A stretch of 64,000 nucleotides of DNA from Tectiglobus sp965247245 (GTDB lineage: Bacteria > Pseudomonadota > Alphaproteobacteria > Rhizobiales > Hyphomicrobiaceae), in contig CBDFGV010000003.1 of the NCBI GenBank assembly GCA_965247245.1, forward strand, positions 434,001-498,000. Reading direction: 5' to 3'. Shown in pieces: positions 61,586 to 64,000 of the stretch. The translations under genes were made by a program, and so were the position numbers. The notes beneath the pieces are model-generated. The model made no database searches. It saw only the letters and a program-made list of their open reading frames with translations, and had not been told where the DNA came from. Within the stretch, counting starts at the first letter, position 1; each line of letters opens with the position of its first letter.

Positions 61586-63694
61586 ATGAGGACCTTTGCA
61601 CTGGCATTTACTGCCATCCTGCTGGCAACCCCATATGCACAATCGCAGGTGGGGACCGACCGAACAAAATCTGCGCAGCGCGTAACGAAGCCCATCAAGA
61701 CGGCCGCGATTCACCCACGCCTGGAACCCGCCAATGAGGCCCTGGACGCGGTCGGTCGCCCCATGGTCCAAGGACCGATTACACGGCAACGCCCAATACG
61801 GTCTGCAATTGCGCGGCTGTTTCTGACAACAAATGGAAAACTCAACCTGCGGGGCTATGGTCGACCTGGGTCGCGGCTGGTTGTAACCATGAACCGTGTG
61901 CGCCTCGCGGCCATCACCGTGGATGGCAACAGTCAGTGGCAGGTTGCGCCAAACATGCGCATGCTGCCGGGCAACTATCGATTCTCCCTAGAGCAGCTCG
62001 ACAACGGTTTGCTCGGGAACATTGTGACGGATGAAGTTCGGATATCAGTACCGTCACATCAGGACGCGCCCATCAACGTGCAATTCAAGCAGGAAGACGC
62101 CCTTCAGAGACATGCTGAACAGGTTGGTCAGGAGGCCTCAAAAGTCTTCGATCAGTTCTTCCGCGACAAGGCTGCACCGCAAACACGGCTCGCACAATCG
62201 AACGCCAATAACAGCGAGCAAACAGATGCCTCTGATCAACCTATCCTGGATGCCACGCTGGGCTGGCTCGGCACGGCGAATAAGGCTTATCAACGCCAGA
62301 TCGTACCGAGGTTGCAAATCGGTGGAGCGTTGAGCCTGCCCACCAACGTCACCGTACGTAGCCGTAGTGAGACTCGGCAGTTCTCGGCCTGGACCCTGCC
62401 AACCGTGGACAGTATAACCAACAACGTTCAACAATGGTTTGGCCGTTCAGCCAATAGCTACGACGGCCAGATCATACCCAGGTTGTCGGGCGCGCAAGAA
62501 CGACGGATCGTCATCCAGCGAACTGTCGAGACAGAGGTCGTAAGACCGCCAAGACGCATTGATGAGGATCAAGTCGCGCGCCGGGCCGAGGATGAGCGCC
62601 GTGAGGCAGCATTGCGTCGCCAACGCGAACTTGCAGCCGAGAGAACCGCCCAGCGCGATCGAGAACGCCAATTGGCTGCTCAAAGAGCTGAGCAGGCCCG
62701 GTTAGAAGACGAACGCCGTCGGACGCAAGAGGAGCTGAGACGTGCGGAAGCAGCACGCCTGAGGGCAGCAGCCGAGCGCCGGAAAGCAGAAGAAGCTCAG
62801 CGCTCAGCCGAGCTGACTGTCCAGCGCGAAATCGAGGACGAGCGCGCCCGCGTCAATCGGGAATTACTCGAGCAAAAGCGTCGACGAGATGCAGCAATCG
62901 CTACCGCCAAGGCAGAGCGTGAGCGCGCCCAGAAGCTTCTGGAGGACGCACGGCAGGCCCGTCGGGCTGCGCGGGAACGCGAACTCGCACGTATCAGGCG
63001 GGAACGCGAGGAGCGCCGGGCAGAAGAAGAACAACAGCGCACACGTCTCAGTGAGCTCTGGCAGAGAGCAAAGCGGGCGGCCCGCAACGCTGTGGCTCGG
63101 ACACGAGCTGAACAAGACCCAGAAAACCAGCTCGTTGAGCGGCAAGCCCCACCGAGATCGACCCAGGTGGCCCGACGCAATGTTCGCACCCGACCACCTG
63201 CTCCACCGACGCAGAACCGTTTCCGGACCGTGCGTCGCGAACCACCTCGCAACCGGCGCATTTCCGCGACGCTACCGCCTATCCCGGATCGGACCCGGCG
63301 CGCTCAACGAACTCGGATTGCCGCCAAGTTGCCGGCTCGGAAGAAGACGACCAACAGGCGCATAACGATTGCAAAGGCAGCGGCCGCACCAAAGAAGAAA
63401 ACCAAACGCATAAGAGTCGCCCGCAAAGCCAATAAGAAGCGCCGCAAGCGCGTTCTGGCCTATCGCCGGCGCTCACATCCTTGCCGCAAGTGGTCTGCCC
63501 GCCGCATCCGTCTCCCAGGCAAGTACGTGGTGCGGAAGGGTGATTCACTCTGGCGAATCTCCAGACGCCATTACCGTCGCGGACACAAGTACTGGCGCAT
63601 TTACCGGGCAAACCTTGGCAAGATCCGCAATCCGGATTTGATCTACCCATGCCAGCGGTTCTACATTCCGAAGCGCAAATCGCGGCGGAAGTAA
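61586..63694 (+). CDS. LysM-domain envelope protein with Arg-rich coiled coil
   Basis: A 702-residue exported protein. Signal peptide 1-20 (MRTFALAFTAILLATPYAQS). Residues ~70-155 form an Ig-like beta domain (LRGYGRPGSRLVVTMNRV ... QWQV). A long Glu/Arg/Ala coiled coil follows (~325-485, repeats like RAEDERREAALRRQRELA), then a very basic Lys/Arg/Pro segment (~500-645). The C-terminal LysM (GKYVVRKGDSLWRISRRHYRRG ... CQRFYIPK) binds peptidoglycan. The charge is extreme; the basic segment could contact acidic polymers or lipopolysaccharide. The coiled coil could span the periplasm. Family role unknown. Confidence 0.75.
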   Translation: MRTFALAFTAILLATPYAQSQVGTDRTKSAQRVTKPIKTAAIHPRLEPANEALDAVGRPMVQGPITRQRPIRSAIARLFLTTNGKLNLRGYGRPGSRLVVTMNRVRLAAITVDGNSQWQVAPNMRMLPGNYRFSLEQLDNGLLGNIVTDEVRISVPSHQDAPINVQFKQEDALQRHAEQVGQEASKVFDQFFRDKAAPQTRLAQSNANNSEQTDASDQPILDATLGWLGTANKAYQRQIVPRLQIGGALSLPTNVTVRSRSETRQFSAWTLPTVDSITNNVQQWFGRSANSYDGQIIPRLSGAQERRIVIQRTVETEVVRPPRRIDEDQVARRAEDERREAALRRQRELAAERTAQRDRERQLAAQRAEQARLEDERRRTQEELRRAEAARLRAAAERRKAEEAQRSAELTVQREIEDERARVNRELLEQKRRRDAAIATAKAERERAQKLLEDARQARRAARERELARIRREREERRAEEEQQRTRLSELWQRAKRAARNAVARTRAEQDPENQLVERQAPPRSTQVARRNVRTRPPAPPTQNRFRTVRREPPRNRRISATLPPIPDRTRRAQRTRIAAKLPARKKTTNRRITIAKAAAAPKKKTKRIRVARKANKKRRKRVLAYRRRSHPCRKWSARRIRLPGKYVVRKGDSLWRISRRHYRRGHKYWRIYRANLGKIRNPDLIYPCQRFYIPKRKSRRK

Positions 63695-63775
63695 TCTGTT
63701 CCCACCTCTGCTATCGTTGCGTTGAGCGACAGGCATGCGCCGCAGCGGCAAGCTCGGCCAGGTAGGACATGATTG

Positions 63776-64000
63776 ATGCCACAAGACAGAGCCGTTCCGC
63801 CGTCAAAGGCAGATGACGATGCTCAACAAAAGCCGGCAGTAGAACACCAGCGCAAGAGCCACATGTTCGTGATGCGCGGCCTGATGCCGTTTGTCTGGCC
63901 GTCCGACCGGCCAGACCTTAAGCGTCGCGTTGTTGCCGCCGCCATCCTGCTTGTCCTGGCCAAACTCGTAACAGTCCTCGTACCAGTGCTCTACAAGTAT
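63776..64000 (+). CDS. Atm1-type ABC exporter, N-terminus only
   Basis: 75 codons before the window ends, from ATG 63776. A polar start (MPQDRAVPPSKADDDAQQKP) leads to MRGLMPFVWPSDRPDLKRRVVAA and the first membrane helix (AILLVLAKLVTVLVPVLYKY), the familiar opening of Atm1/HMT1-type exporters of glutathione-linked metal or sulfur species. ATP-binding domains lie beyond the window. Follows the LysM gene by about 80 bp. Confidence 0.75.
   Translation, partial: MPQDRAVPPSKADDDAQQKPAVEHQRKSHMFVMRGLMPFVWPSDRPDLKRRVVAAAILLVLAKLVTVLVPVLYKY

Noticed and set aside
62797..63261. 154-codon minus-strand Arg/Ser-rich frame in the LysM gene
   Set aside because: Mirror of the Arg/Glu coiled-coil codons; no independent evidence for a gene.

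Overview
The window reads as a continuous chromosomal segment of an alphaproteobacterium, most like the Hyphomicrobiales (Rhizobiales). The grounds are the CckA-type hybrid kinase, a single-cysteine DksA, a RecA promoter overlapped by an alphaproteobacterial-style LexA box, DUF2865, DUF2059 and YjlB-cupin proteins, the start of an Atm1-type exporter at the right edge, and paired MoxR/CoxE-like genes. By eye GC is in the high fifties. I see no insertion sequence, prophage, CRISPR array or rRNA. There is one tRNA (Asn, GUU). The species cannot be named from the sequence alone.

Layout. 0-10 kb: a lipoprotein, a VWA/MoxR pair split by an opposite-strand cupin, dksA, then envelope genes (VanX-type dipeptidase, a glycan-binding-domain protein, a secreted metallopeptidase, a DUF3772 MscS channel, a FliO-like protein). 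10-14 kb: cckA and recA. 14-16.4 kb: a polyamine pair (PLP decarboxylase and agmatinase) behind a strongly folded leader. 16.4-19.2 kb: two Fe(II)/2-oxoglutarate dioxygenases flanking a CitE-like lyase. 19-31 kb: housekeeping and transport genes (TusA, RND exporter, methyltransferase, threonine aldolase, phosphoglycolate phosphatase, ribose-5-phosphate isomerase, glutathione reductase, SDR, DMT transporters). 31-35.6 kb: a more accessory block with an SPFH lipoprotein and its membrane partner, tRNA-Asn, an XRE regulator, and two tail-overlapping genes (GNAT-like and PAS-like).

35.8-47 kb is a catabolic block: MetF-like reductase, a CoA-transferase whose halves appear swapped, thiamine-dependent E1 alpha/beta without E2/E3, AMP nucleosidase, two CMD/AhpD proteins, aldo-keto reductase, Ldh-type and HIBADH-type dehydrogenases and a second CoA-transferase. 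Together they suggest breakdown of hydroxy- or branched organic acids through CoA esters; the substrate is not evident. 47.1-49.7 kb holds a secreted caspase-like protein next to an autotransporter-type barrel, on DNA that looks AT-richer than its surroundings. 50-64 kb returns to core functions: HerA-like ATPase, class II DAHP synthase with a clear promoter and leader hairpin, NadE, CysS, MeaB, HtpX, an Arg-rich LysM protein and the Atm1-like exporter.

The points most worth following are the folded RNA leader upstream of the decarboxylase (14.05-14.21 kb), the XRE/GNAT-like/PAS cluster with a 66-bp antisense overlap and an apparently leaderless promoter (33.3-35.6 kb), the caspase/barrel pair, and the minus-strand terminator hairpin inside the aroG leader.
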